This document shows, one piece after another, positions 1-6,507 of a stretch of DNA of 32,397 nt. Numbering within the stretch: the stretch's first letter is position 1; the number at the start of each line of letters is the position of its first letter. Origin of the DNA: Paracoccaceae bacterium. Its GTDB lineage: Bacteria; Pseudomonadota; Alphaproteobacteria; Rhodobacterales; Rhodobacteraceae. Under the pieces are notes generated by a model, which saw nothing but the letters and a program-made list of their open reading frames with translations, did not search any database and was not told where the DNA came from. The DNA is taken from contig JAKIUB010000027.1 in NCBI GenBank assembly GCA_021647745.1, forward strand, positions 1 through 32,397, read 5' to 3'. Position numbers and translations under genes: made by a program.

Positions 1-175
1 GCTTGAGCAGCTCAAGTTGCAGGCGCATCGGGCGCAGCTCGTCGCGCAGCATAAAATCATCGTCGGCAAAAGCGAGGCGATAGGTCGGGGCGCGGGTTTG
101 CGGGGTGCTGACGACATCGCTGGCTTTAGCAATATCGCAGCGGGCATCAGGGAAACGGCGAGGCTTGGGGCTCAT
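1..175 (-). CDS. LOG-family (TIGR00730-like) Rossmann-fold protein, N-terminal part only
   Basis: The minus strand opens with an ATG at 175 and reads without a stop to the window edge, giving 58 residues that begin MSPKPRRFPDARCDI and contain TYRLAFADDDFMLRDELRP followed by MRLQLELLK. From memory, this N-terminal extension is typical of the larger LOG-family proteins of Rhodobacteraceae (the lysine decarboxylase-like / cytokinin riboside monophosphate phosphoribohydrolase superfamily). The Rossmann fold with the PGGxGTxxE motif would lie outside the window, so the catalytic part cannot be checked. Some members cleave nucleoside monophosphates at the N-glycosidic bond; the function here is inferred. 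The gene diverges from the XRE/ImmA pair. An ATG at 180 runs straight into a stop, which fixes 175 as the start. Confidence 0.7.
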   Translation of the reverse strand, partial: MSPKPRRFPDARCDIAKASDVVSTPQTRAPTYRLAFADDDFMLRDELRPMRLQLELLK

Positions 176-290
176 GGCATTGGTCCTGTGGTTCGGGAGC
201 GGGTAGGATTGCAGATGTTGGGGGGGAAGGGAAGGGGGATCGAGCTACATAGGTTTGAGTCTACAAATTATCAGCCTAGTTTAACAATAC

Positions 291-303
291 TCCCAAAATG
301 GGA
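291..303. promoter_or_regulatory. Short inverted repeat, candidate operator
   Basis: TCCCA-AAA-TGGGA is a perfect 5-bp-arm inverted repeat about 20 bp upstream of the -35-like element of the XRE gene. XRE regulators often bind short palindromes near their own promoter, so autoregulation is plausible. The arms are short and only one copy is seen. Confidence 0.3.
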
Positions 304-321
304 AAAATATACACCAAGAGG

Positions 322-348
322 TTGAAATTCTGCGTGCCGTGGTATAAG
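322..348 (+). promoter_or_regulatory. Candidate promoter of the XRE/ImmA pair
   Basis: TTGAAA (322-327) and TATAAG (343-348) are separated by 15 bp, which is short for a sigma-70-type promoter. They lie about 30 bp upstream of the ATG and are followed by the Shine-Dalgarno sequence GAAAGGAG (364-371). Confidence 0.4.
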
Positions 349-377
349 TAATCTATTAACCATGAAAGGAGCCACTA

Positions 378-752
378 ATGATAACAGATCTAGGAAAGGA
401 ATTACGTAAGCTACGCATCGAAAAAGATGAACGGCTTTACGATATGTCGAAGCGTATCGGTAAGTCATCTGCGTTTATTTCAGCTGTTGAGCGAGGAGAC
501 AAGAATCCTCCTTCTGGCTTTGAGGAATTAGTAATTTCTGCCTATGGGTTGATTGACGACGTAGCTAACACGTTACGCTCGGCGGCGGATTCCTCTCGGA
601 AGGCATTTACTATTGAGCCGAAGTCGATACTGGAACGTGATGCTATTGGACTAATGGCGCGTCGAGTGAATTCAAATATGAATACTCTTTCGCCTTCTGA
701 ACTGGAACAAATTCTGGCGATTCTTCGAAAGAAGGAGCGTTCAAATGAGTAG
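378..752 (+). CDS. XRE-family helix-turn-helix regulator paired with an ImmA-like peptidase
   Basis: This is a 124-residue protein. Residues about 5-60 form a Cro/C1-type helix-turn-helix domain, seen in LGKELRKLRIEKDERLYDMS and the recognition-helix segment SSAFISAVERGDKNPP. The remaining half is a predicted helical tail ending in a charged stretch (EQILAILRKKERSNE). The start ATG has a good ribosome binding site 7 bases upstream. The last 8 bases overlap the ImmA-like gene, implying translational coupling. By analogy with ImmR/ImmA of integrative elements and DdrO/IrrE, the protein would repress DNA-damage or element-specific genes, or its own promoter, and be inactivated by the partner peptidase. 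The target is unknown. Base composition is more AT-rich than the flanking genes, which suggests acquisition. Confidence 0.85.
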   Translation: MITDLGKELRKLRIEKDERLYDMSKRIGKSSAFISAVERGDKNPPSGFEELVISAYGLIDDVANTLRSAADSSRKAFTIEPKSILERDAIGLMARRVNSNMNTLSPSELEQILAILRKKERSNE

Positions 753-1296
753 CAGTTACGATTATAGAGTAACGCCATTGGGTTGGGATAAAGTCGATGG
801 TTTGGCGAATCAAATTCGCGGTTTGCTAAAGCTTTCAGACATTCCATGTTTTCCGATTGTTGAGGTTTTGGAGCAAGTTTTGCCCCGTTTGGTAGGCTCG
901 GAGGACGGTTTCAGTTTTCAAGTGTGTTCTGAAGGCGAAATGGGTAGCGCTGAAGGTCTAACATGTCCTGAAGGAACATTTATCCGTGTTCGTGAAGATG
1001 TTTATGACGAAGCTTGTTGTGGTGGAGGGCGAGCGCGTTTCACTCTTTCCCATGAGCTGGGTCATTTTCTTCTTCACACGGGGCAAAATCAGCCTTTAGC
1101 GCGAGCGAGGCCTAATGAAAAGCTGCGAGCATTTGAGTCCGCAGAGAAGCAGGCTGATCGTTTCGCTGCGACACTGCTTATGCCGTTTCATCTTCTCGAT
1201 GAAGATGATGTAAGCTCGGTTATGGGGCGGTTTGGAGTTTCAAAGTCAGCAGCAACTGTCAAACTTGAAAAGATGGTAAAGGATGGGTTGCTCTAA
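745..1296 (+). CDS. ImmA/IrrE-family zinc metallopeptidase (peptidase M78, formerly DUF955)
   Basis: This is a 183-residue protein. The zinc-binding signature HELGH lies at residues 103-107, and a downstream E-x-x-A-D-x-F-A segment begins at Glu134, the usual third ligand of this family. The C-terminal 35 residues (VMGRFGVSKSAATVKLEKM) look like a small helical DNA- or partner-binding segment, common in these proteins. Family members cleave a cognate XRE-type repressor in response to a signal. The 8-base overlap with the upstream XRE gene makes that protein the likely substrate, by inference. The start at 745 is supported by AAGGAG at 732-737. A perfect hairpin follows at 1304-1325. No phage structural or integrase gene is nearby, so this is either a stand-alone regulatory/toxin-antitoxin-like module or a remnant of an element. 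Confidence 0.88.
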   Translation: MSSSYDYRVTPLGWDKVDGLANQIRGLLKLSDIPCFPIVEVLEQVLPRLVGSEDGFSFQVCSEGEMGSAEGLTCPEGTFIRVREDVYDEACCGGGRARFTLSHELGHFLLHTGQNQPLARARPNEKLRAFESAEKQADRFAATLLMPFHLLDEDDVSSVMGRFGVSKSAATVKLEKMVKDGLL

Positions 1297-1303
1297 CGAA
1301 GAA

Positions 1304-1325
1304 GGCTCAGGTTGCACCCTGAGCC
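1304..1325 (+). terminator. Hairpin after the ImmA-like gene, candidate terminator
   Basis: GGCTCAGG (1304-1311) and CCTGAGCC (1318-1325) form a perfect 8-bp stem with a 6-base loop, 7 bases after the stop codon. No T-run follows, so it may act weakly or only protect the 3' end. Confidence 0.5.
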
Positions 1326-1459
1326 CTCAAAGAATTCTGTATCGTGCACAAGAGGCTAGACGATGCAGAGCCACCTCGAACACAAATCAGTCTCCTAGCA
1401 GGGCCGACTTGTACACGCTTTCGAGGGAAATGGCAATATACGCCTCGAGGAGGATTGCA

Positions 1460-1597
1460 ATGACAAAACGTCATGCACCCCCACCGCCGGGTTACCGGTA
1501 CGTTTTTCGCCCTTGGTGGACGTGCCCTAATACCGGCCAGCGGCTCTATGCGAAAGCATTTGGGTTTCGCGCGTGGCCTATTCTGGTTCCAGAATAA
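1460..1597 (+). CDS. Small basic/aromatic hypothetical protein (45 residues)
   Basis: An ATG at 1460 follows the strong ribosome binding site GAGGAGG (1447-1453). It opens a 45-residue frame beginning MTKRHAPPPPGYRYVFRPWW and ending FRAWPILVPE. The protein is rich in Pro, Arg, Tyr and Trp, has a Pro-rich N-terminus, and lacks a signal peptide or membrane segment. It resembles small RYVFRPW-type hypothetical proteins that I recall seeing in proteobacterial accessory regions; no function is known to me. A longer frame through this point starting at 1283 has no ribosome binding site and is unlikely. A 10-bp-arm hairpin follows at 1616-1640. The composition, the ribosome binding site and the hairpin argue that this is a real gene. 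Confidence 0.6.
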   Translation: MTKRHAPPPPGYRYVFRPWWTCPNTGQRLYAKAFGFRAWPILVPE

Positions 1598-1615
1598 GAT
1601 CGCGCCTTAGAAAAC

Positions 1616-1640
1616 TGCTGGGCGGGTTCACCGCCCAGCA
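1616..1640 (+). terminator. Strong hairpin between the two small genes
   Basis: TGCTGGGCGG (1616-1625) pairs perfectly with CCGCCCAGCA (1631-1640) around a 5-base loop. An AT-rich stretch follows but no clean T-run. It may terminate the 45-residue gene's transcript or be a leader structure for the next small gene 31 bases downstream. Confidence 0.55.
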
Positions 1641-1671
1641 ACTCAATTAATTTGCCAAAGGAAACTGTACG

Positions 1672-1791
1672 ATGGATAAGAAAACTTCGAAAATTGGCCG
1701 TAGCGCCAAAACTGGGCGCTTTACCACTGTAAAGCAAGCTCGCACAAGAAAATCTACGCACGTTGTGGAAACCATTAAACGTCGAAAGTAG
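1672..1791 (+). CDS. Very small basic hypothetical protein (39 residues)
   Basis: An ATG at 1672 follows AAAGGAAA (1657-1664) and opens a 39-residue frame that includes IGRSAKTGRFTTVKQAR and ends HVVETIKRRK. It is strongly basic, with 14 Lys or Arg residues, and has no hydrophobic segment. The SAKTGRF...T.VET.KR pattern resembles a group of tiny hypothetical proteins that I recall in alphaproteobacterial and prophage-like regions. A nucleic-acid-binding role is inferred from charge alone. It ends just before two strong hairpins that separate it from the convergent hsp20 gene. It is below the length cut-off of most gene finders. Confidence 0.6.
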   Translation: MDKKTSKIGRSAKTGRFTTVKQARTRKSTHVVETIKRRK

Positions 1792-1797
1792 ATTGGT

Positions 1798-1822
1798 GAG
1801 GCGGCACAACTGTTGCCGCCTC
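1798..1822 (+). terminator. Hairpin terminator after the 39-residue gene
   Basis: GAGGCGGCA (1798-1806) pairs with TGCCGCCTC (1814-1822) around a 7-base loop, 6 bases after the stop codon, followed by ATTTC. GC-rich and stable. Confidence 0.6.
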
Positions 1823-1829
1823 ATTTCAG

Positions 1830-1868
1830 ATAGCCACCCCTAACAGTAAGGCTGCGAAGGGTGGCTAT
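1830..1868. terminator. Bidirectional hairpin between convergent genes
   Basis: ATAGCCACCC (1830-1839) pairs with GGGTGGCTAT (1859-1868); TTTCCC follows on the + strand. It lies between the end of the small-protein islet and the stop of hsp20 on the minus strand (1882), so it could terminate both units. The loop is 19 bases. Confidence 0.55.
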
Positions 1869-1881
1869 TTCCCTTAACTCC

Positions 1882-2340
1882 TTACACCTCAACCGTCACC
1901 TTTTTCGCTTCAATCGGGCGCGACTTTGCGATCTCGATCTTGCGGGGTTTCAGGGCTTCGGGCACTTCGCGCACGAGGTCCACATGCAGCAGGCCGTTGG
2001 CCGTAATCGCATTGGTGGCCCGCACATGGTCGGCGAGCTGGAAGCGCTTTTCAAAGGCGCGGGTGGCGATGCCGCGGTGCAGGTAGGTGGTTTCATCGTC
2101 CGCCTCACCCTTTTTGCCAGAGATCACCAGCTGCCCGTCGCGGGCCTCGATGGTGAGTTCGTCGTCAGAAAACCCCGCCACGGCGATGGTAATCCGGTAG
2201 GTGTCTTCGCCGGTTTTTTCGATGTTATAAGGGGGGTAGCTGGAGCCGCCATCGGTGCGGGTCACGTTATCCAGAATGGTTGCCAAGCGGTCAAAGCCGA
2301 TGGTTGAGCGGTAAAGCGGTGTTAGGTCAAAATTTCGCAT
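1882..2340 (-). CDS. Small heat shock protein, Hsp20/IbpA family
   Basis: This 152-residue protein starts MRNFDLTPLYRSTIGFDRL, the classic IbpA-type opening. The alpha-crystallin domain spans residues about 35-125 (YNIEKTGEDTYRITIAVAGF through the beta-strand region ending GLLHVDLVREVP). The C-terminal I-x-I oligomerisation motif is IEI in RKIEIAK. These ATP-independent holdases bind unfolding proteins in the cytoplasm and pass them to DnaK/ClpB. A longer reading from 2364 is possible, but GGAGG sits 7 bases upstream of the ATG at 2340, which is also the family's usual start. The gene follows rmuC on the same strand with 112 bases between. Regulation looks heat-dependent: a ROSE-like element overlaps the ribosome binding site, and a weak sigma-32-like promoter lies further upstream. 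Confidence 0.92.
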   Translation of the reverse strand: MRNFDLTPLYRSTIGFDRLATILDNVTRTDGGSSYPPYNIEKTGEDTYRITIAVAGFSDDELTIEARDGQLVISGKKGEADDETTYLHRGIATRAFEKRFQLADHVRATNAITANGLLHVDLVREVPEALKPRKIEIAKSRPIEAKKVTVEV

Positions 2341-2430
2341 AGGGTATCCTCCATTGAGCGACACAAATTGCGGCTTTCCCAGTGGGACAAGCCAAGTACT
2401 TCAGGCCCGTTTGGCGCCTGATACCTCACA
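2341..2430 (-). promoter_or_regulatory. ROSE-like RNA thermometer in the hsp20 5' leader
   Basis: On the minus strand the leader ends TCGCT-CAATGG-AGGATACCCT-ATG. The UCGCU (2361-2357) can pair with AGGA of the Shine-Dalgarno (2350-2347) with one bulged G. This matches the U(U/C)GCU anti-Shine-Dalgarno rule of ROSE elements, which are known in alphaproteobacterial hsp20 genes. Upstream hairpins are also visible, for example GGCTT...AAGCC containing CCCA/TGGG and a GGC/GCC-rich one. Melting at high temperature would free the ribosome binding site. The motif is seen; the function is inferred. Confidence 0.6.
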
Positions 2431-2457
2431 CTTAAGAGGGAATTTTTTGGTTTCAAG
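2431..2457 (-). promoter_or_regulatory. Possible sigma-32-type promoter of hsp20
   Basis: On the minus strand CTTGAAA (2457-2451) is followed by CCCTCTTAAG (2440-2431). The -35 matches the heat-shock consensus CTTGAA. The -10 is a weak match to CCCCATNT and the spacing is short. The -35 overlaps the rmuC stop codon. Confidence 0.35.
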
Positions 2458-3778
2458 ACCCTTCGGAGTCGTGCTCTATCTCGATTTGTTTGGCGGCTTT
2501 AGCCCCCAGCACCTTCAGCGTTTCCACCTGCCCCACAAGGTTGCCGCTGCCCGTTGACAGCTTGTTAATCGCCGCCGCGTGGCTGGTTTGAGCCTGCGTT
2601 AAGCGCTCGCCGACCTTTTCCATATCTTGCGTGAAGCCGACAAATTTATCGTAAAGCAGCCCTGCTCGCTTGGCGATTTCGAGGGCGTTTCTATTGCGGC
2701 GATCAATCGACCACAGGTTGTCCACCGTTTTCAGCGCCACCATCAGGTTGGTGGGCGAGGCGATGACGATATTGCGTTCAGAAGCATAAAGCGAAAGGTC
2801 GGGGCTGGCTTGCACGGCCTCGGAAAAGGCGCTCTCGATCGGCATGAACAGGATCACGTAATCCACCGAGCCATCGTCCAGCTCGTGGTATTTCTTGGCG
2901 CTCAGCGTGTCGATATGGGTTTTGACAGACCCCACATGCAGCTTCATATTGGCCGCCCGCCCGGCGTCATCCTCGGCATTTACCGCGCGCTCATAGGCCA
3001 CGAGCGAAACCTTGCTATCCACCACCAACCGCCGCCCGCCGGGTAGGTTTACTACCACATCGGGGCGAAAGGCCTGCCCCTCGTCGCCACGATAATGGCT
3101 CTGCACCTCATATTCCTCGCCCTCGCGCAGGCCCGAGCGCTCAAGAATGCTGGCCAGCACCATTTCCCCCCATGCGCCCTGCTTTTGCTGGTCGCCCTTC
3201 AAGGCTTTGGCGAGGTTATGGGCCTCCAGTGACACCTCGGCGCTCTGCTTTGTCAGCGTCTCGATCTGGTGTTTAAGCGCCACACGGTCTTTCCCTGCGG
3301 CCTCATGCACGCCCCGCAGCTCGGCCTCGAATTTGCCGATATGCTCCTTGAGCGGTTGCAGCACATCTTGCAGCCGCTGACGGTTTTGCCGCTCAAACCG
3401 CTCGCCGTGGGTCTCCATAACCTGCCCCGCCAGCGCCTTGAATTCCGCTTTTAACCGTTCGCCATTATCATTCAGTAGCGCAATCTTCTCGGCATTACTC
3501 TTGTGCTGCATCTCCAGCGAAGTCTCCAGCCGTATGTTTTCTTCGCGCGCTTCTAGCAAGGTATCCTGTGCTGTGCGTAGCTCGTTTACCAGCTCTGCCA
3601 GACGGGTCTCATATGTTTCGGCCTGTTCTTTTGCGCCCGTTGCTTCAGCTTCAGCCCGCACCAGCGCGACCTTGCGTCTGCCGATCATTGCCCAAAGTGC
3701 GGCAATGGCAAGTCCGGCCAACAAGGCTTTTATCCAGCCGGGGCTGGTCTGCAGCTCTATTATCATTTGCTCGATCAT
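2453..3778 (-). CDS. rmuC: DNA recombination protein RmuC homologue
   Basis: This 441-residue protein begins with an N-terminal membrane anchor (residues about 14-32, WIKALLAGLAIAALWAMIG). A long Ala/Glu/Arg-rich coiled coil follows to about residue 190, then the RmuC nuclease-like domain from about residue 200 (KQGAWGEMVLASILERSGL, RPDVVVNLPGGRRLVVDSKV, VDYVILFMPIESAF). RmuC proteins limit inversions and rearrangements between short inverted repeats; the conserved domain is related to restriction-endonuclease-like folds. The ATG at 3778 has AAGGAG 8 bases upstream. The length is typical. The gene is followed by hsp20 on the same strand. Nothing appears broken. Confidence 0.93.
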   Translation of the reverse strand: MIEQMIIELQTSPGWIKALLAGLAIAALWAMIGRRKVALVRAEAEATGAKEQAETYETRLAELVNELRTAQDTLLEAREENIRLETSLEMQHKSNAEKIALLNDNGERLKAEFKALAGQVMETHGERFERQNRQRLQDVLQPLKEHIGKFEAELRGVHEAAGKDRVALKHQIETLTKQSAEVSLEAHNLAKALKGDQQKQGAWGEMVLASILERSGLREGEEYEVQSHYRGDEGQAFRPDVVVNLPGGRRLVVDSKVSLVAYERAVNAEDDAGRAANMKLHVGSVKTHIDTLSAKKYHELDDGSVDYVILFMPIESAFSEAVQASPDLSLYASERNIVIASPTNLMVALKTVDNLWSIDRRNRNALEIAKRAGLLYDKFVGFTQDMEKVGERLTQAQTSHAAAINKLSTGSGNLVGQVETLKVLGAKAAKQIEIEHDSEGS

Positions 3779-3847
3779 CTCGGCTCCTTTTCTATTACTC
3801 TAGCCGATCGAACAAATGCTGAACAGAGGCTTTGACATGCCGGTAAC

Positions 3848-4717
3848 TCAGCCATGGCCGGCCTGCCGGATGATTTTGGCCAGCGCGTCAATCGCTGCGG
3901 GGCGGGGGTAGCTTTGGCGATAGGTCAGGCAGACCTGACGCGCCGCCCCCGCTCCCGATACAGGCTTTAGTACCAGCTTTCCCGTGCGCGCGGCCATGGC
4001 GGGCAGCAGGGTCACGCCATCACCGGCCGCGACCAGCGCCAGCAGCGTTTCTAGGCTGGTTTCGCGGGTGTTGACCTTGGCAGCGCTGGCTCCGCATGCC
4101 CCCAGCACCTGATCGCGCAGGCAATGGCCATCGGCCAGCAGCAACAATTCGGTGTTGTCAATTTCATCCAGTCGGATGTTGGCCTTTTTCGCCAGCCTGT
4201 GGCCTTCGGGCAAGGCTACCAGAAAAGGCTCGTCATAAAGTGGCTTTTTGACCAGAGCAGGGGAGAGCGGTGCCGTGGCCTGCACCACCGCATCCAGCCG
4301 CCCCGCCGCCAGAGCAGCCTCGAGGTCGTGGGTCATGCCTTCCACCAGTGTTAGCTCGATTCGCGGCAACTGGCGATGGATCTCGCCCAGAATTCGCGGC
4401 GCCAAGTATGGGCCGATGGTGGCGATCATGCCAAGGCGAAACGGGCCGGAAAGCGGGTCTTTGGTTGCGTGGGCAAGGGTTTCTATTTCGCTGACAATGA
4501 GCAAAAGCGCCTCGGCATGCGCCGCGATCTTTACCCCGATGGCGGTAATCCGCACCGATTTCTTGCTGCGCTCGAACAGCGACACCCCCAGTCGGGCCTC
4601 CAGCTTGGCGATTTGTCCGCTGAGCGCGGGCTGGCTTACATGGCAGGCCTTGGCCGCGCGGCCGAAATGGAGGTTGTCTTTCAGCGCCACCACATATTTC
4701 AGGTCTCGAATGTTCAT
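3848..4717 (-). CDS. oxyR: OxyR-type LysR-family hydrogen peroxide sensor/regulator
   Basis: This is a 289-residue LysR-type regulator. The winged helix-turn-helix lies at residues 1-60 (LHFGRAAKACHVSQPALSGQ), with a substrate-binding-like effector domain after about residue 90. The redox pair is intact: GHCLRDQVLGAC places Cys199 and Cys208 exactly as in the E. coli protein, so disulphide-based peroxide sensing is expected. The gene is divergently transcribed from katA, with 93 bases between the start codons, the standard arrangement for a regulator and its main target. The start ATG gives the usual MNIRDLKYVVAL opening. The N-terminal Cys25 is extra. I am confident of the assignment because both the cysteines and the context agree. 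Confidence 0.94.
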   Translation of the reverse strand: MNIRDLKYVVALKDNLHFGRAAKACHVSQPALSGQIAKLEARLGVSLFERSKKSVRITAIGVKIAAHAEALLLIVSEIETLAHATKDPLSGPFRLGMIATIGPYLAPRILGEIHRQLPRIELTLVEGMTHDLEAALAAGRLDAVVQATAPLSPALVKKPLYDEPFLVALPEGHRLAKKANIRLDEIDNTELLLLADGHCLRDQVLGACGASAAKVNTRETSLETLLALVAAGDGVTLLPAMAARTGKLVLKPVSGAGAARQVCLTYRQSYPRPAAIDALAKIIRQAGHG

Positions 4718-4727
4718 AAGTAAATCC

Positions 4728-4781
4728 TATCAATATGATAATATCAATATATTTTACATATTGCAAGCCGAGCACTACCTT
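4728..4781 (+). promoter_or_regulatory. oxyR/katA divergent control region with candidate OxyR site and katA promoter
   Basis: TATCA-ATA-TGATA (4728-4740) is a perfect inverted repeat, followed by ATATCAATATAT (4741-4752); together they form a 25-bp dyad-rich AT tract compatible with tandem LysR/OxyR half-sites. Directly downstream, TTTACA (4753-4758) and TACCTT (4776-4781) are 17 bp apart and could be the katA promoter. An activator bound just upstream of the -35 would fit class I activation. On the other strand the site overlaps the oxyR start region, consistent with autorepression. Confidence 0.5.
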
Positions 4782-4810
4782 CCTCTTATCAATCAAACGG
4801 AGGAAAGATA

Positions 4811-6241
4811 ATGTCTAAATGTCCGGTCATGACCACCAATAATGGCGCGCCTGTCGCCGATAACCAAAACAGCCTGACAGCCGGCCCGCGCGGCCCGCTT
4901 CTGGCGCAGGATTGGCAGCTGTTTGAAAAGCACGCACATTTTAACCGCGAGCGCATCCCCGAGCGGGTGGTGCATGCCAAGGGTTCGGGCGCATATGGCA
5001 CCCTGAAGATCAACGGCAATATTGCCAAATACACCAAGGCGGGGCTTTTTCAGCCCGGGGCGGAAACCGATATGTTTATCCGGTTTTCCACGGTAGCCGG
5101 TGAAAAGGGCGCGGCGGATGCCGAGCGTGATGTGCGCGGGTTTTCGATGAAGTTTTATACCGACGAGGGCAATTTTGACCTTGTGGGCAACAACACGCCG
5201 GTGTTTTTCATCCGCGACCCGTATAAGTTCATGGACTTCATCCATAGCCAGAAGCGCGATCCGCGTAGCAACCTGCGCTCAGGCACCATGCAGTGGGATT
5301 TCTGGTCGCATTCGCCCGAAAGCCTGCATCAGGTGACCATGCTGATGTCTGACCGGGGCCAGCCGAAATCCTATCGGCATATGAACGGCTATGGCTCGCA
5401 TACCTATAGCCTGATCAATGATGCAGGCGAGCGGTTCTGGGTGAAATTCCACTTCAAAACCGAGCAGGGAATTGCGAATAACGCCGAGACAGGCTCGATC
5501 ATTGCGGCGGACCGCGAGAGCCATCAGCGCGATCTGTATGATTCGATCGAAGCGGGGGATTTTCCGCGCTGGAAGCTGAAGGTGCAGATCATGAGCGAGG
5601 CGGAGGCCGAAACCACGGATTACAACCCGTTTGACCTGACCAAGGTCTGGCCGCATGCGGACTTCCCGCTGATTGAGCTTGGCACAATGGAGCTGAACCG
5701 CAACCCTGAAAATTATTTTGCCGAGGTTGAGCAGGCGTCGTTTACCCCTGCCAATATTGTGCCCGGTATTGGGCATAGCCCTGACAAGGTGCTGCAAATG
5801 CGCATACTGTCTTATGGCGATGCCCAGCGCTATCGGGTCGGGGCCAATCACCAGCATTTGCCGGTGAATGCTGCCCGTTGCCCGGTGCATAATTATCAAC
5901 GTGATGGGGCGATGCGCTTTGATAGCAATGGTGGTGGTGCGGTGAATTATGAGCCAAACAGCTTTGGCGGGCCGGTTGAAGATCTTTCGGTGAAAGAGCC
6001 AGCCTTGGCGATTACCGGCGCGGCAGACCGCTATGACCACCGCGAGGACCATGATGACTATGGCCAGGCCGGTGATCTGTTTCGGCTGATGCCCGAGGAT
6101 GAACGCGGGCGGCTGCTGGATACCATTGCGGCTGAAATGCAAGGCGTGCCGGAGGATATCATCCGCCGCCAGATCGGGCATTTCAGCAAGGCTGATCCGG
6201 CTTATGGCGCGGGCGTGGCCCAGCGGCTTGGCTTGGCATAG
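4811..6241 (+). CDS. katA: Monofunctional haem catalase, small-subunit (clade 3-like)
   Basis: This 476-residue protein converts hydrogen peroxide to water and oxygen. Catalytic His55 lies in RVVHAKGSGAYG, the distal Asn is Asn128 in GNNTPVFFIRDP, and the proximal haem ligand is Tyr335 in RILSYGDAQRYR. The length fits small-subunit catalases with an NADPH-binding pocket and no C-terminal flavodoxin-like domain. The ATG at 4811 follows the ribosome binding site GGAGGAAAG (4800-4808). There is no signal peptide, so it acts in the cytoplasm. Divergent oxyR and the shared dyad region suggest peroxide induction. A strong palindrome at 6338-6365 is the probable terminator. Confidence 0.96.
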   Translation: MSKCPVMTTNNGAPVADNQNSLTAGPRGPLLAQDWQLFEKHAHFNRERIPERVVHAKGSGAYGTLKINGNIAKYTKAGLFQPGAETDMFIRFSTVAGEKGAADAERDVRGFSMKFYTDEGNFDLVGNNTPVFFIRDPYKFMDFIHSQKRDPRSNLRSGTMQWDFWSHSPESLHQVTMLMSDRGQPKSYRHMNGYGSHTYSLINDAGERFWVKFHFKTEQGIANNAETGSIIAADRESHQRDLYDSIEAGDFPRWKLKVQIMSEAEAETTDYNPFDLTKVWPHADFPLIELGTMELNRNPENYFAEVEQASFTPANIVPGIGHSPDKVLQMRILSYGDAQRYRVGANHQHLPVNAARCPVHNYQRDGAMRFDSNGGGAVNYEPNSFGGPVEDLSVKEPALAITGAADRYDHREDHDDYGQAGDLFRLMPEDERGRLLDTIAAEMQGVPEDIIRRQIGHFSKADPAYGAGVAQRLGLA

Positions 6242-6272
6242 GTGATTGTTGCGTTCCTCGCCCCTTGTTCGG

Positions 6273-6305
6273 GGCGGGGGCGAATATTCGAGGCGGGGGC
6301 GAATA
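6273..6305. repeat. Direct repeat of 14 bp downstream of katA
   Basis: GGCGGGGGCGAATA occurs at 6273-6286 and again, identical, at 6292-6305, with a 19-bp period. The first copy partly overlaps a short hairpin arm (CGCCCC...GGGGCG, 6260-6276). It is probably a local duplication. Confidence 0.7.
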
Positions 6306-6337
6306 CGGCTTTTAGGGAATATTTCCCGCGTTTAATT

Positions 6338-6365
6338 GCCCTTACTAAACTGGTTTAGTGAGGGC
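6338..6365. terminator. Near-perfect 28-bp palindrome, probable katA terminator
   Basis: GCCCTTACTAAAC (6338-6350) and GTTTAGTGAGGGC (6353-6365) are complementary with a single G-T wobble and almost no loop. AATT precedes it and ATTT follows. It lies 97 bases after the katA stop. A protein-binding palindrome is an alternative. Confidence 0.6.
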
Positions 6366-6507
6366 ATTTAGCGCTGCCGATTACCGCCAATACATTGGCT
6401 TGTCAGCCGAGTGCTATCCTTGGCGTTGTGTTTTTTGGCTTTCTATGCGACAAATTTGGCAAATTGGGGTTTTGTCCTCAAGCCCAAGCCTTTGGATGCT
6501 GCTTGCC

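Noticed and set aside
17..325. Plus-strand open frame at the window start
   Set aside because: It lies opposite the recognisable LOG-family N-terminus on the minus strand, runs into the intergenic promoter region, and has no ribosome binding site.
1283..1597. 104-residue frame starting at 1283
   Set aside because: It begins inside the ImmA-like gene and crosses a hairpin with no ribosome site; the 45-residue frame at 1460 has a strong one.
6358..6507. Upstream extension of the SRPBCC-like remnant
   Set aside because: It starts inside the 28-bp palindrome with no ribosome site; the membrane anchor begins naturally at 6508.
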